Part shown: positions 1 to 8,378 of the stretch, in pieces
Numbering within the stretch: the stretch's first letter is position 1
How the letters are laid out: each line of letters starts with the position of its first letter
From: an uncultured Eubacteriales bacterium
GTDB taxonomy: Bacteria; Bacillota; Clostridia; Christensenellales; Aristaeellaceae
Direction of reading: 5' to 3'
DNA: 64,000 bases
Assembly (NCBI GenBank): GCA_902760595.1
Contig: CACWHI010000003.1
Location: 62,001 to 126,000 of the forward strand
Program-made: the position numbers and the translations under genes
The notes under the pieces: model-generated
What the model was told of the DNA's origin: nothing
Database searches by the model: none
What the model saw: only the letters and a program-made list of their open reading frames with translations

Positions 1-2
1 AT

Positions 3-524
3 ACCTATCGCGGGCACACCGTGCGCCTGACGACCGACAGCGGCGTCTTTTCGCGCGGCGAGGTGGACGAGGGCTCCGCGCTGCTCCTGAACAGCCTGCC
101 GGCGCTGACGGGCAGCGTGCTGGACCTGGGCTGCGGCGCGGGCGTGATCGGTGTGTGCGTGGGCAAGGCGAACCGGGTCGAGCTCACGCAGAGCGACGTG
201 AACGAGCGCGCCCTGGCGCTGACGCGGGAGAACCTGGCCCGCAACGGCGTGGCCGGGACCGTGGTGGAAAGCGATGGCTTTTCCGCGCTGAGCGGCGCCT
301 TCGATACCATCCTGACCAATCCGCCGATCCGGGCGGGAAAGGCCGTGATCTACCGGATGTTCGCGGAAGCGAAGGAGCATCTGGCCGCAGGCGGCGCGCT
401 CTATCTGGTCATCCGCAAGCAGCAGGGCGCCGAAAGCGCCAAAAAGTACCTGGAGACGCTCTTTTCGTCGGTCGAAATGATCGAGCGGAAAAAGGGATAC
501 TGGATCCTGAAGTGTGAAAGGTGA
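3..524 (+). CDS. Class I SAM-dependent methyltransferase, RsmC-like (5' partial)
   Basis: The reading frame is open from the first bases of the window, so the N-terminus lies outside. The visible part begins in the strand leading to the conserved DSGVFS segment of RsmC/YbxB-type rRNA guanine-N2 methyltransferases. It is followed by the SAM-binding glycine loop LDLGCGAGVIG and the catalytic-type motif TNPPIRAGK (the NPP signature of N-methyltransferases acting on bases). The stop overlaps the leader of the next gene, suggesting co-transcription. The known role of the family is methylation of 16S rRNA or a similar nucleic acid; which substrate applies here is inferred from family only. Confidence 0.85.
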   Translation, partial: TYRGHTVRLTTDSGVFSRGEVDEGSALLLNSLPALTGSVLDLGCGAGVIGVCVGKANRVELTQSDVNERALALTRENLARNGVAGTVVESDGFSALSGAFDTILTNPPIRAGKAVIYRMFAEAKEHLAAGGALYLVIRKQQGAESAKKYLETLFSSVEMIERKKGYWILKCER

Positions 525-528
525 AAAC

Positions 529-1701
529 ATGAGATTTGACAAGGCTTTTTTCGACGCCGGGCTGGACCGCCGGGGCACGGACTGCGAGAAGTGGGACGAC
601 CGTGCGGTGGTGGATGAGAATACGGTGCCGCTGTGGGTGGCGGATATGGATTTCCGCTGCGCGCCGGCCATCGGCGAGGCGCTGGCCCGCCGGGCGGCGC
701 ATCCCTGCTATGGCTATACCATGAGCGGAGAAGCGGACGCCGGGGCGGCGCTCGCCTTTTTGGAAAAGCGGCACGGGCTCAGCCTGGAGCCGGCGGATAC
801 GCTGATGCTGCCCTGCGTGGTGACGGGCCTCAAGCTCTTCGTGCGCTGCTTCACCGCGCCGGGAGAGCGCGTGGCGATCCTGACCCCGGTCTACGGCCCC
901 TTTACCTCGGCGATCGAGCTGAACGGGCGGACGGCTGTGCGCGTGGCGCTGGTCCGGGGCGGGGACGACCGATACCAGATCGATTTTGAGCAGCTGGAGG
1001 CGGCCTTCCGCTCCGGCGTGCGCGTATTGCTGATGTGCAGCCCGCACAATCCCGTGGGCCGCTGCTGGACGGAGGCGGAGCTGACCCGCCTGCTGGAGCT
1101 CACCCGGCGGTACGGCGTGAAGCTCTGTGTGGACGAGATCCACGCGGAATTCGTGTTCGCGCCGCACCGCTTCGTGTCCATCCTCTCCCTGACGAAGCCG
1201 GAGGACGAGGTGGTGTGCCTGATGAGCGCCAGCAAGACCTTCAACATTGCCGGGCTGCAGCAGGCGACCGCCCTGACCCGGCAACATACGCTGCTGGACG
1301 CCATGCGCCGGGAAAGCGAGGCAGCCGGCGTGGTGACGGGCAATATCTTTGCGCTGGAGGGTACCCACGCGGCGTGGACGGAGGGCGAGGCCTGGCTGGA
1401 CGGGCTGATGGACTACCTGACCGGGAACCTGCAGCTGCTCGGCCGGCTGCTCAAGGAAAACCTGCCCTTCGCGCGGATGAGCCCGGTGGAGGCGACCTAC
1501 CTGGCCTGGCTGGACCTGCGGGCCTACGACGGCTCCTGCGCCCGCATGGAGCAGAAGTGCCGCCGCGCCGGGGTCGCGCTGACCTCGGGCACCTTCTTCG
1601 GCCCCGAGGGCGAGGGCTTCATGCGCCTCAACTTCGGCTGTCCCGCGGCGCAGCTGACCGAGGGCGTCAAACGGCTCAAAAAAGCGCTGAATCAGGCGTA
1701 A
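529..1701 (+). CDS. MalY/PatB-family PLP-dependent C-S lyase / aminotransferase
   Basis: This 390-residue protein is a fold-type I PLP enzyme of the MalY/PatB group, which cleaves cystathionine or cysteine conjugates. Visible hallmarks are WVADMDF near the N-terminus, the SPHNPVGR loop, the DEIHAEFV PLP-ring aspartate motif and the Schiff-base lysine in SASKTFN (about residue 236). I chose the ATG at 529 because it follows a GAAAGG-type ribosome binding site; an in-frame GTG at 514 would overlap the preceding methyltransferase by 11 bases. It is probably the second gene of a small operon. Whether it acts mainly as cystathionine beta-lyase or as an aminotransferase cannot be told from sequence. 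Confidence 0.9.
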   Translation: MRFDKAFFDAGLDRRGTDCEKWDDRAVVDENTVPLWVADMDFRCAPAIGEALARRAAHPCYGYTMSGEADAGAALAFLEKRHGLSLEPADTLMLPCVVTGLKLFVRCFTAPGERVAILTPVYGPFTSAIELNGRTAVRVALVRGGDDRYQIDFEQLEAAFRSGVRVLLMCSPHNPVGRCWTEAELTRLLELTRRYGVKLCVDEIHAEFVFAPHRFVSILSLTKPEDEVVCLMSASKTFNIAGLQQATALTRQHTLLDAMRRESEAAGVVTGNIFALEGTHAAWTEGEAWLDGLMDYLTGNLQLLGRLLKENLPFARMSPVEATYLAWLDLRAYDGSCARMEQKCRRAGVALTSGTFFGPEGEGFMRLNFGCPAAQLTEGVKRLKKALNQA

Positions 1702-1730
1702 TGATCAATGAGTGATAAGGAGATATGAAA

Positions 1731-3110
1731 ATGGACCGTGAAATGATCGAAAAGGTATTGACGGAGCTGGAACAGCCGATGATCGACACCCTGCGGACGC
1801 TGGTGCGCATTCCGTCCGTGAAGGATGCGCCGCAGCCCGGCGCGCCCTTTGGCAAGCCGGCGCGCGAGGCGCTGGACAAGGCGCTGGAGATCTGCGCCGG
1901 GCTGGGCTTCGACTGCGCGAACATCGACGGCTACGCCGGCCACGCGGACCTGGGCGAGGGCACGACTCAGGACGCCCTGGCGGTCCTCGGCCACCTGGAC
2001 GTGGTGCCAGTCGGCGATAACTGGACCTGCGAGCCCTTCGGCGCGGAGATCCGGGACGGAAAAATGTACGGCCGCGGCACCTCGGACGACAAGGGCCCGG
2101 TGGTGGCGGCCATGTACGCCATGGCCGCGATCAAGCGGCTGGGACTGCCGCTCAGGCGCAAGATCCGCCTGATCCTCGGCACGGACGAGGAGAGCGGCTG
2201 GGAGGACATGCGCTACTACCGCAAGGCGTGCGGCATGCCGCGCAGCGGCTTCTCGCCGGACGCGGATTATCCGGTCATCAATATTGAAAAGGGCAGCATC
2301 CACCTGGAGATCGAGGGCAAGCTCTCTGACCAGGGCCTGCCGGTGATCCGCTTCGATACCGGCGACCGGCCCAACGTGGTGCCCGGCCGCGCCGAGGCGC
2401 TGATCGCGGGCGATCAGGCCCTGGCTGATATGATCAACGCCACGGACTACGGCTGGTCCGTCACGGCGGAAGCAACGGATGAGGGCGTGATCCTGCGCAC
2501 CGAGGGCATCCCCGGCCACGCCGCCATGCCTGAAGGCACCTGCAACGCCATCGGCCTGATGCTGAAGACCCTGAAGGCGCTCGGGGCGCAGGGAGACCTG
2601 GCGGCGCTGGCGGACAAGCTGGGCACCGAGTACGACGGCGCCTCCCTGGGCATCAAGATCGCGGATCAGGTGTCCGGCGCGCTGACCTGCAACATGGGCA
2701 TCATCCGTGCCGGCGAGCAGGGCGTCCGCGTAACGCTGGACCTGCGCTGCCCGATCCTGGCGGACCTGCAGGGCATCGCGGACCAGGTAACCCGCGCGCT
2801 GCCGGGGATGAAGGTGAACCTGACCAAGCGGACCGAGCCGCACTACGTGTCCGCGGATTCTGAACTGGTGCGCAAGCTGATCAGGGCTTACGAGGATGTT
2901 ACCGGTGAAAAGGGCTACGCCATGGCTATCGGCGGCGGCACCTACGCCAAATGTCTGGAGGAGGGCGTGGCCTTCGGCGCGCTGTTCCCCGGCGAACCGG
3001 AGCTGGCGCATCACGCCGACGAGTTCATCAGCCTGGACAGCCTGCGCAAGAACCTGCGCATTTTCACCTACGCGCTGATCTCCCTGGCCTGCGAGGAAGG
3101 AGCCGGCTGA
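1731..3110 (+). CDS. pepV: Dipeptidase PepV-type (M20 metallopeptidase)
   Basis: The protein is an M20-family dipeptidase of the PepV/Sapep group, about 459 residues, which is the usual size. Metal-ligand motifs are clear: GHLDVVPVG, GRGTSDDKGP, and the catalytic GTDEESGW segment, with a final histidine in the PELAHHADEF segment. It should release amino acids from dipeptides in the cytoplasm using two zinc ions. Two start codons are possible. The ATG at 1731 is placed 8 bases after AAGGAG and is preferred; the ATG at 1725 sits only 2 bases from the same site. The gap to the lyase gene is about 30 bases and the next gene starts one base after its stop. Confidence 0.93.
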   Translation: MDREMIEKVLTELEQPMIDTLRTLVRIPSVKDAPQPGAPFGKPAREALDKALEICAGLGFDCANIDGYAGHADLGEGTTQDALAVLGHLDVVPVGDNWTCEPFGAEIRDGKMYGRGTSDDKGPVVAAMYAMAAIKRLGLPLRRKIRLILGTDEESGWEDMRYYRKACGMPRSGFSPDADYPVINIEKGSIHLEIEGKLSDQGLPVIRFDTGDRPNVVPGRAEALIAGDQALADMINATDYGWSVTAEATDEGVILRTEGIPGHAAMPEGTCNAIGLMLKTLKALGAQGDLAALADKLGTEYDGASLGIKIADQVSGALTCNMGIIRAGEQGVRVTLDLRCPILADLQGIADQVTRALPGMKVNLTKRTEPHYVSADSELVRKLIRAYEDVTGEKGYAMAIGGGTYAKCLEEGVAFGALFPGEPELAHHADEFISLDSLRKNLRIFTYALISLACEEGAG

Positions 3111-3111
3111 T

Positions 3112-4083
3112 ATGTCTCTGAAACCGATCGTCATGACGCCCGCTTACCGTTACGGCGCGGCTACCCCATGGGGCGGGAACGCGCTCAGGACCATGTTCGG
3201 GCAGGAGATCCCGGACGAGCGCACGGGGGAGGCGCTGGCCTTCAGCGCGCTGCCCGGCCTCAACAGCCGGGACGCCGAAGGGCATGGGCTGACCGAGCTG
3301 ATCGAACGGTACGGCGATGCCTTCCTGGGCACGGACGTCAGCCTGCCCGTGCCGCTGCTCCTGAAGCTGATCGACGCCCGGCAGGACCTGAGCGTGCAGG
3401 TGCATCCCGACGACGCATACGCCGCCCGGGTGGAGGGCAAGCTGGGCAAAACTGAGGCCTGGATTATCCTGCGGGCGGAGCCCGGCGCGAGGCTGGTATA
3501 CGGCATCCGCCCCGGGTACGACCTGGCGGCGCTGCGCAGCCTGTGCGAAAAAGGCTCAGCGGTGGAGGAAGCGCTGAACACCCTGCCGGTACGGGCGGGA
3601 GACGTGGTCTATATCCCCTCAGGCACGGTCCACGCCATCGGCGCGGGCATCGTGCTGTACGAGATCCAGCAGTCCAGCGACGTCACCTACCGCTTCTATG
3701 ACTGGGACCGGAAGGACGAGCACGGCCGGGGCCGCGAGCTGCATTTGGACAAGGCGCTGGATGTGACGAACCTCGACGTGGAAACCAGGACCGTCCAGCC
3801 CGTGACCCTGCGGGCTGACGGCGCGGGTACGCTCGAGCGGGTGCTGGATACCCGTTATTTCGTGGTGGACAGGCTGACGGACTGCGCGGATATGCCGCTC
3901 GAAACCGACCGGCGGCGCTTCGGCATCCTGACCGCGCTGGAGGACGGCGAGCTGCGCCTGGAGGAGGAGACCATCGCGCTGAAGGCCGGCCAGACGGCCG
4001 CGATCCCCGCGGACTGTGTGCCCGTGAGGCTGAAGGGCGCGCATTTCCTGTACGCCTATCCGCAGATGAAGGAAAATCAATGA
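3112..4083 (+). CDS. manA: Mannose-6-phosphate isomerase, class I
   Basis: This 323-residue protein matches the short Firmicute form of type I phosphomannose isomerase, a cupin zinc enzyme that interconverts mannose-6-phosphate and fructose-6-phosphate. The zinc-binding QVHPDD motif and the second-half VYIPSGTVHAIG motif are both present, as is the LLLKLID segment before the first. It starts 2 bases after the dipeptidase stop and overlaps murB by 4 bases (ATGA), so it is part of a tightly packed operon. Its partners (peptidase, MurB) give no specific pathway clue; supply of fructose-6-phosphate to cell-wall or exopolysaccharide synthesis is plausible. Confidence 0.93.
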   Translation: MSLKPIVMTPAYRYGAATPWGGNALRTMFGQEIPDERTGEALAFSALPGLNSRDAEGHGLTELIERYGDAFLGTDVSLPVPLLLKLIDARQDLSVQVHPDDAYAARVEGKLGKTEAWIILRAEPGARLVYGIRPGYDLAALRSLCEKGSAVEEALNTLPVRAGDVVYIPSGTVHAIGAGIVLYEIQQSSDVTYRFYDWDRKDEHGRGRELHLDKALDVTNLDVETRTVQPVTLRADGAGTLERVLDTRYFVVDRLTDCADMPLETDRRRFGILTALEDGELRLEEETIALKAGQTAAIPADCVPVRLKGAHFLYAYPQMKENQ

Positions 4084-4994
4084 TCAATAAAGAGTTTCTG
4101 GAAGCCCTGCGGGCGGAAATGCCGCAGCTGGACTGGCGGACGGACGCGCCGATGAGCCGTTATACTACCCTGCGGGTGGGCGGTCCGTCGGACTGCCTGG
4201 CGGAGCCGGACAGCGACGACGAGCCCGGCGCACTGCTGCGGCTGGCCGAACGCTTCCAGGTGCCGGTCACGGTGATCGGCAACGGCAGTAACCTGCTGGT
4301 GCGCGACGGTGGCATCCGCGGACTGGTGATCCGCTTCGGACATCGGTTTTCCGCCTGCGGCGTAGCGGGAGAGACCGTGACGGCCCAGAGCGGCATCCTG
4401 CTGGCAGACCTTGCCCAGCACGCGGCGAACGCCGGACTGGCGGGGCTGGAATTCGCCTCCGGCATCCCCGGCGCCCTGGGCGGCGCGGTGGTGATGAACG
4501 CGGGCGCTTACGGCGGGGAGATCGCGCAGGTGATCGATAGCGCGGAGGTGCTCAGCGGGGAGCGGATCGTCACCCTGGACCGGGAAGCCCTGGCGCTCTC
4601 CTACCGGCACAGCCGGCTGCAGGATACGGGCGAGCTGGTGCTTTCAGCGCGCTTCCGGCTGAAGCGGGACGATCCGGCGGCTATCCGGGAACGAATGGCC
4701 GAGCTGAAGATCCGCCGCCTGGAAAAGCAGCCGCTGAGCCTGCCCAGCGCGGGCTCGTTCTTCAAGCGTCCCGCCGGCGCTTATGCCGCCCAGCTCATCG
4801 ACGAAGCGGGGCTGAAGGGCTGCCGTGTGGGCGGGGCCATGGTCAGCGAAAAGCATGCGGGCTTCCTGGTCAACGCGGGCGGCGCGACCGCCGCGGACTT
4901 CCTGGCCCTGATGCGGCAGGTACAGGAAACGGTATATAAAAACAGCGGGTTCCGGCTGGAGCCCGAGGTGCGGATCATCGGAGAGGACGCCTGA
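4080..4994 (+). CDS. murB: UDP-N-acetylenolpyruvoylglucosamine reductase
   Basis: MurB is the FAD enzyme that reduces UDP-GlcNAc-enolpyruvate to UDP-MurNAc in peptidoglycan synthesis. The 304-residue sequence is of the type II (Gram-positive) length. Recognisable elements are the FAD-binding GNGSNLLVRDGGIRG loop, the FASGIPGALGGAVVMNAGAYGGE block, the catalytic-serine segment PSAGSFFKRP and the C-terminal AGFLVN motif. It overlaps manA by 4 bases and whiA by 1 base. A murB-whiA neighbourhood is common in Firmicutes, where wall synthesis and division control genes travel together. Confidence 0.96.
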   Translation: MINKEFLEALRAEMPQLDWRTDAPMSRYTTLRVGGPSDCLAEPDSDDEPGALLRLAERFQVPVTVIGNGSNLLVRDGGIRGLVIRFGHRFSACGVAGETVTAQSGILLADLAQHAANAGLAGLEFASGIPGALGGAVVMNAGAYGGEIAQVIDSAEVLSGERIVTLDREALALSYRHSRLQDTGELVLSARFRLKRDDPAAIRERMAELKIRRLEKQPLSLPSAGSFFKRPAGAYAAQLIDEAGLKGCRVGGAMVSEKHAGFLVNAGGATAADFLALMRQVQETVYKNSGFRLEPEVRIIGEDA

Positions 4995-5923
4995 TGGCCG
5001 GCTTTTCGGATACGGTCCGCCGGGAGCTGCTGAAAACCCTGCCTGAAAAGTCCTGCTGCCTGCAGAGCGAGCTGAACGCCCTGACCCAGGGTTACGGCGT
5101 CATCCTGCTGAAAGGCGGCGGGCGTTTTCAGGTGCGCTACCGCCTGCCGGACAGCGATACGGCGCGCATGGTCTTCCTGCTGCTCAAGCGCCGCCTGGGC
5201 ATGACGCCGGCGATTTCCTTCCACGTCGAGCCGAGGTTCCGCAAGCGCCGCCTGATCGACCTGACGATCCCGGAGTATGACGCCAAGCGCCTGCTGCTCA
5301 TGCTGCATATGTTCGACCCCAAGACCAGCAGCGTGATGCTGCACCATATCCCGCGCGGGACCCGCACCCGGCGCTGCTGCCGCCGTGCCTTCCTGCGCGG
5401 GCTGTTTATCGCGAAGGGCCATGCCCGCGACCCGGAAACGGCGTACATGATCGAGTATGCCATGGACAGCGAGGAACGGGCTGAGATCCTGGTCCAGCTG
5501 CTCAGGCAGTCCGGCATCGAGCCCCGGACCCGCCAGCGCGGCGCGGAGCATGTGGTGTACGTGGAGCGCGGAGACGAGGTCAGGGACCTGCTGGCCCTGA
5601 TGAGCGCGCACCAGGCCCTGTTCGCCCTGGAGGACGCGCGCATCCGCCGCGCCGCCGGGGGCATAGCGAACCGCCAGACCAACTGTGACACGGCCAATAC
5701 GGGCCGACTGCTGGCCGCGGCGCAGCGGCAGTATGACCGGATCGCGGCCTGGCGGGCGGCACACAGCCTGGACGAGCTGCCTCCGCGCCTCAAGGAGATC
5801 GCCGCGCTCCGGTTGGCGCACCCGGCGGCCGCCCTGCAGGAGCTGGGTTCCCTCTGCCGCCCGCCCATTGGGAAGGCGGCGGCTTCGATCCGGCTCAGGC
5901 AGCTGCTGGAGCTGATCAGATGA
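4994..5923 (+). CDS. whiA: DNA-binding protein WhiA (division/sporulation regulator)
   Basis: WhiA homologues combine an N-terminal LAGLIDADG-type fold, here without nuclease function, with a C-terminal helix-turn-helix. The 309-residue length is normal. The central FLRGLFIAKGHARDPE segment is the degenerate LAGLIDADG helix, and the C-terminal block contains NRQTNCDTAN and LPPRLKEIAALRLAHPAAALQELG, the family hallmark. In Firmicutes it affects chromosome segregation and cell division. Here it is directly downstream of murB, with TGATG overlap, and is the last gene before a strong intrinsic terminator. The usual yvcK and rapZ neighbours are not within the window. Confidence 0.95.
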   Translation: MAGFSDTVRRELLKTLPEKSCCLQSELNALTQGYGVILLKGGGRFQVRYRLPDSDTARMVFLLLKRRLGMTPAISFHVEPRFRKRRLIDLTIPEYDAKRLLLMLHMFDPKTSSVMLHHIPRGTRTRRCCRRAFLRGLFIAKGHARDPETAYMIEYAMDSEERAEILVQLLRQSGIEPRTRQRGAEHVVYVERGDEVRDLLALMSAHQALFALEDARIRRAAGGIANRQTNCDTANTGRLLAAAQRQYDRIAAWRAAHSLDELPPRLKEIAALRLAHPAAALQELGSLCRPPIGKAAASIRLRQLLELIR

Positions 5924-5927
5924 ATAC

Positions 5928-5966
5928 AGGGGCTGTTGCACAGAATCGCGCAACAGCCCCTTTTTT
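5928..5966 (+). terminator. Intrinsic terminator after whiA
   Basis: An 11-bp GGGGCTGTTGC / GCAACAGCCCC stem with a 10-base loop is followed by six T residues. It begins 5 bases after the whiA stop and ends the plus-strand operon. argD converges from the other side, but the A-run needed for termination in that direction is weak. Confidence 0.9.
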
Positions 5967-5971
5967 GGTGC

Positions 5972-7135
5972 TTATCTGGCTGCCTCCAGGATGACGGCGG
6001 CGGCCTTTTCAAGCAGGTCACAGGGAATGTTGAGGGCGGGCAGCAGGCGGACCTTGTCCTTGGCAGTGAGGCAGAGGACACCCGCGGCCATGCAGTCCGC
6101 CACCACCTGGGCGGCGGGCTTTTCGGTCGCGAGGCCGAGCATCAGGCCCATGCCGGTGACCTCGCGGATGCCGGGCGCGCCGGTGAAGGCATTCGTCAGG
6201 TATTCGCCCTTGGCGGCGACCTTCTTCAGGAAATCGTCGGTCAAGCGCGAATGAATGCTGTAGGCGCCGGCGCTGCACACGGGATTGCCGCCGAAGGTGG
6301 AGCCGTGGTCGCCGTAGGAGAAGACGCCCTGCAGCTTCTCGTCCAGCATGGTGGCGCCCAGCGGCAGGCCGCCGGCCAGGCCCTTGGCAGTGCTGACGAT
6401 ATTGGGCCGCAGGCCGTAGCGCATATAGGCGTACAGCGCGCCGGTGCGGCCGTTGCCGGTCTGCACCTCGTCCACGACCAGCGGAATGTCATGCGCCTCG
6501 GTGAAACGCTGCACGGCGGAGGCATACTCCTGCGGGAGCGGAACGACGCCGCCCTCGCCCTGGATGCATTCGATCATGACGGCGGCGATCTTCGTCGTCC
6601 TGGCCAGCGCCTCGAGCTCCTCCATGTTCCCGGCGGCCACATGCGCGAAACCGGGAGTCAGGGGCCGGAACAGCTCGTGATAGTGCTCCTGTCCCGTGGC
6701 GGCCAGGGTGGTCAGCGTGCGGCCGTGGAAGCTGTTCTTCAGCGTCACCACGGTATAGCAGTCCGGGCCGTGCTTTTCGGCGGAATACTTGCGGGCGGCC
6801 TTGATGGCGCACTCGTTCGCCTCCGCGCCGGAATTGCTGAAGAACACATTGCTCATGCCGGTCTTCTGGCAGAGCAGCTCCGCCAGGCGGATGCAGGGGT
6901 CGGTATAATAGAGGTTGGACATGTGCTGCAGCGTGGCCAGCTGCGCCGTGACCGCCGCCTGCCATTCGTCGTCCGCGATGCCGAAGGAGGTGACGGCGAT
7001 GCCGCTGCCCATGTCGATATACTCCTTGCCGTCCGCGCCGTACACCAGCGAGCCCTTCCCGGACACGATCTCGAGTGGGAACCGCTTGTAGGTGGAGGCG
7101 ATGTATTGCTGGTCCTTGAGCATCATTTCATTCAT
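5972..7135 (-). CDS. argD: Acetylornithine aminotransferase
   Basis: ArgD transfers the amino group of glutamate to N-acetylglutamate semialdehyde, giving N-acetylornithine. This 387-residue class III aminotransferase shows the SNSGAEANECAIKAARK segment, the CIQGEGGV motif, VDEVQTGNGRTG and the PLP-lysine motif TAKGLAGGLPLGA. A GAGGA-rich ribosome binding site precedes the ATG. It is the last gene of the arginine operon argC-argJ-argB-argD and is separated from argB by 61 bases made mostly of a dispersed repeat. The gene order CJBD is the common Firmicute order. Confidence 0.96.
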   Translation of the reverse strand: MNEMMLKDQQYIASTYKRFPLEIVSGKGSLVYGADGKEYIDMGSGIAVTSFGIADDEWQAAVTAQLATLQHMSNLYYTDPCIRLAELLCQKTGMSNVFFSNSGAEANECAIKAARKYSAEKHGPDCYTVVTLKNSFHGRTLTTLAATGQEHYHELFRPLTPGFAHVAAGNMEELEALARTTKIAAVMIECIQGEGGVVPLPQEYASAVQRFTEAHDIPLVVDEVQTGNGRTGALYAYMRYGLRPNIVSTAKGLAGGLPLGATMLDEKLQGVFSYGDHGSTFGGNPVCSAGAYSIHSRLTDDFLKKVAAKGEYLTNAFTGAPGIREVTGMGLMLGLATEKPAAQVVADCMAAGVLCLTAKDKVRLLPALNIPCDLLEKAAAVILEAAR

Positions 7136-7165
7136 GATAATATCCTCCTGAAAGGCTCTGATTAC

Positions 7166-7308
7166 AGTGAGGAGTTAGGAGTGAGGAATGAGGAGTTCAG
7201 GCGCGATCTCTTCGGCTGTCGGCCTCAGAGATCGTTTGATTGTTGCGGCGCACAGCGCGGAATAGAAGAAATCGTGCGCTGCACGATTTCTGCCGCCACT
7301 CCTCACTT
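7166..7308. repeat. GTGAGGA-type dispersed repeat, copy A (argB/argD junction)
   Basis: This copy has short heptamer tracts (GTGAGGA and close variants) at one end and their inverted form (CTCCTCACTT) at the other. Inside lies a perfect subterminal hairpin, GAAATCGTGC/GCACGATTTC, at 7268-7290. The core from about 7190 to 7290 is the inverted counterpart of copy B at 8211-8374. It overlaps the 3' end of argB, whose last 36 codons and stop lie in it. Confidence 0.85.
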
Positions 7309-8168
7309 CCCTTGATCCACGTACCCGCGCCCTCGTTGGTGAGCAGCTCCATCAGGATGGCGTGGGGAACGCGGCCGTCCATGATGACGGCGTTTTTGAC
7401 GCCCTGGGCGATGGCGGTCAGGCAGCAGTCCACCTTCGGGATCATGCCGCCGGAGACGATGCCCTCCGCGTAGAGGGACCGTGCCTCGTCCACGGTCAGC
7501 TCGGGGATCAGGGTCGACGGGTCTTCCCGGTCGCGCAGGATGCCGCTGACGTCGGTCATCAGGATCATACGCTCGGCCTGCAGCGCGCCGGAAATGTACG
7601 CCGCGGCGGTGTCGCCGTTGATGTTGTATACGTTGCCCTCCGGGTCGCAGCCGACGGTGGAGACCACCGGGATGTAGCCGTTGCTCAGCAGGTCGAGGAT
7701 GGGCTGGATCTGCACGCCCACGATCTCGCCGACATAGCCCAGGCGCTCGTCCTTCATGCGCGCCTGGATCAGGCCGCCGTCGATGCCGGACAGGCCGACC
7801 GCCCTGCCGCCGCACTGCTCCAGCAGGTTCACGAGGGTCTTGTTGACCTTGCCGGCCAGCACCATCTGCACGATGTCGACGGTCTCCTGGTCGGTGACGC
7901 GGAGCCCGTCCACAAATACAGGCTGCTTGCCCAGCTTCTTCATCAGGTCGGAGATCTCCGGCCCGCCGCCGTGTACCAGCACCACCCTGACGCCGATCAG
8001 CCACAGGAGCACGATGTCCTGCATCACCTGCTGCTTGAGTTGCTCGTTGACCATGGCGTTGCCGCCGTACTTGACGACCACGATCCTCCCCACATACCGG
8101 CGGATGTAGGGCAGCGCCTCCGTCAGCACCTGGGCCCGGTCGGCGTTTGAAAAGATGAGTTCTGACAT
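7197..8168 (-). CDS. argB: Acetylglutamate kinase with repeat-encoded C-terminal tail
   Basis: ArgB phosphorylates N-acetylglutamate, the second step and usual feedback point of arginine synthesis. Motifs include VVKYGGNAM, VLVHGGGPEIS, the NINGDTAAAYI block and the GGMIPKVDCC segment. The family normally ends a few residues after the conserved NEGAGT motif. Here the frame runs on for 36 more residues (SEEWRQKSC... to ...RRDRA) that are entirely encoded by the dispersed repeat copy A. The kinase core is therefore about 287 residues and the tail looks like an accidental extension after the repeat removed the original stop. The start follows AAGGAGACAAGT. Regulation is likely with argC and argJ from the upstream promoter. 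Confidence 0.95.
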   Translation of the reverse strand: MSELIFSNADRAQVLTEALPYIRRYVGRIVVVKYGGNAMVNEQLKQQVMQDIVLLWLIGVRVVLVHGGGPEISDLMKKLGKQPVFVDGLRVTDQETVDIVQMVLAGKVNKTLVNLLEQCGGRAVGLSGIDGGLIQARMKDERLGYVGEIVGVQIQPILDLLSNGYIPVVSTVGCDPEGNVYNINGDTAAAYISGALQAERMILMTDVSGILRDREDPSTLIPELTVDEARSLYAEGIVSGGMIPKVDCCLTAIAQGVKNAVIMDGRVPHAILMELLTNEGAGTWIKGSEEWRQKSCSARFLLFRAVRRNNQTISEADSRRDRA

Positions 8169-8210
8169 ACTTGTCTCCTTTGAGCGATGAGCAGTATCTG
8201 AGTGCGGAGA

Positions 8211-8374
8211 GTGGAGTGAGGAGGGAGGAGTGAGGAGTGAGGAGTGGCGGATGAAATCGCTGGCGCGATTTCTTTGTTATTGCGCATTAGCACCCAGGCA
8301 ATTGAACGATCGCTCAGGCGAAAGCCAAAGGGCTCGCGCCTGAACTCCTCACTCCTCATTCCTCACTCCTAACT
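8211..8374. repeat. GTGAGGA-type dispersed repeat, copy B (argJ/argB gap)
   Basis: The copy starts with an array of GTGAGGA heptamers, continues with GGCGG, then the GAAATCGCTGGCGCGATTTC hairpin. It ends with the inverted heptamer array (ACTCCTCACTCCTC). It fills nearly all of the 210-base gap between argJ and argB and is in the opposite orientation to copy A. Confidence 0.88.
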
Positions 8375-8378
8375 CAGC

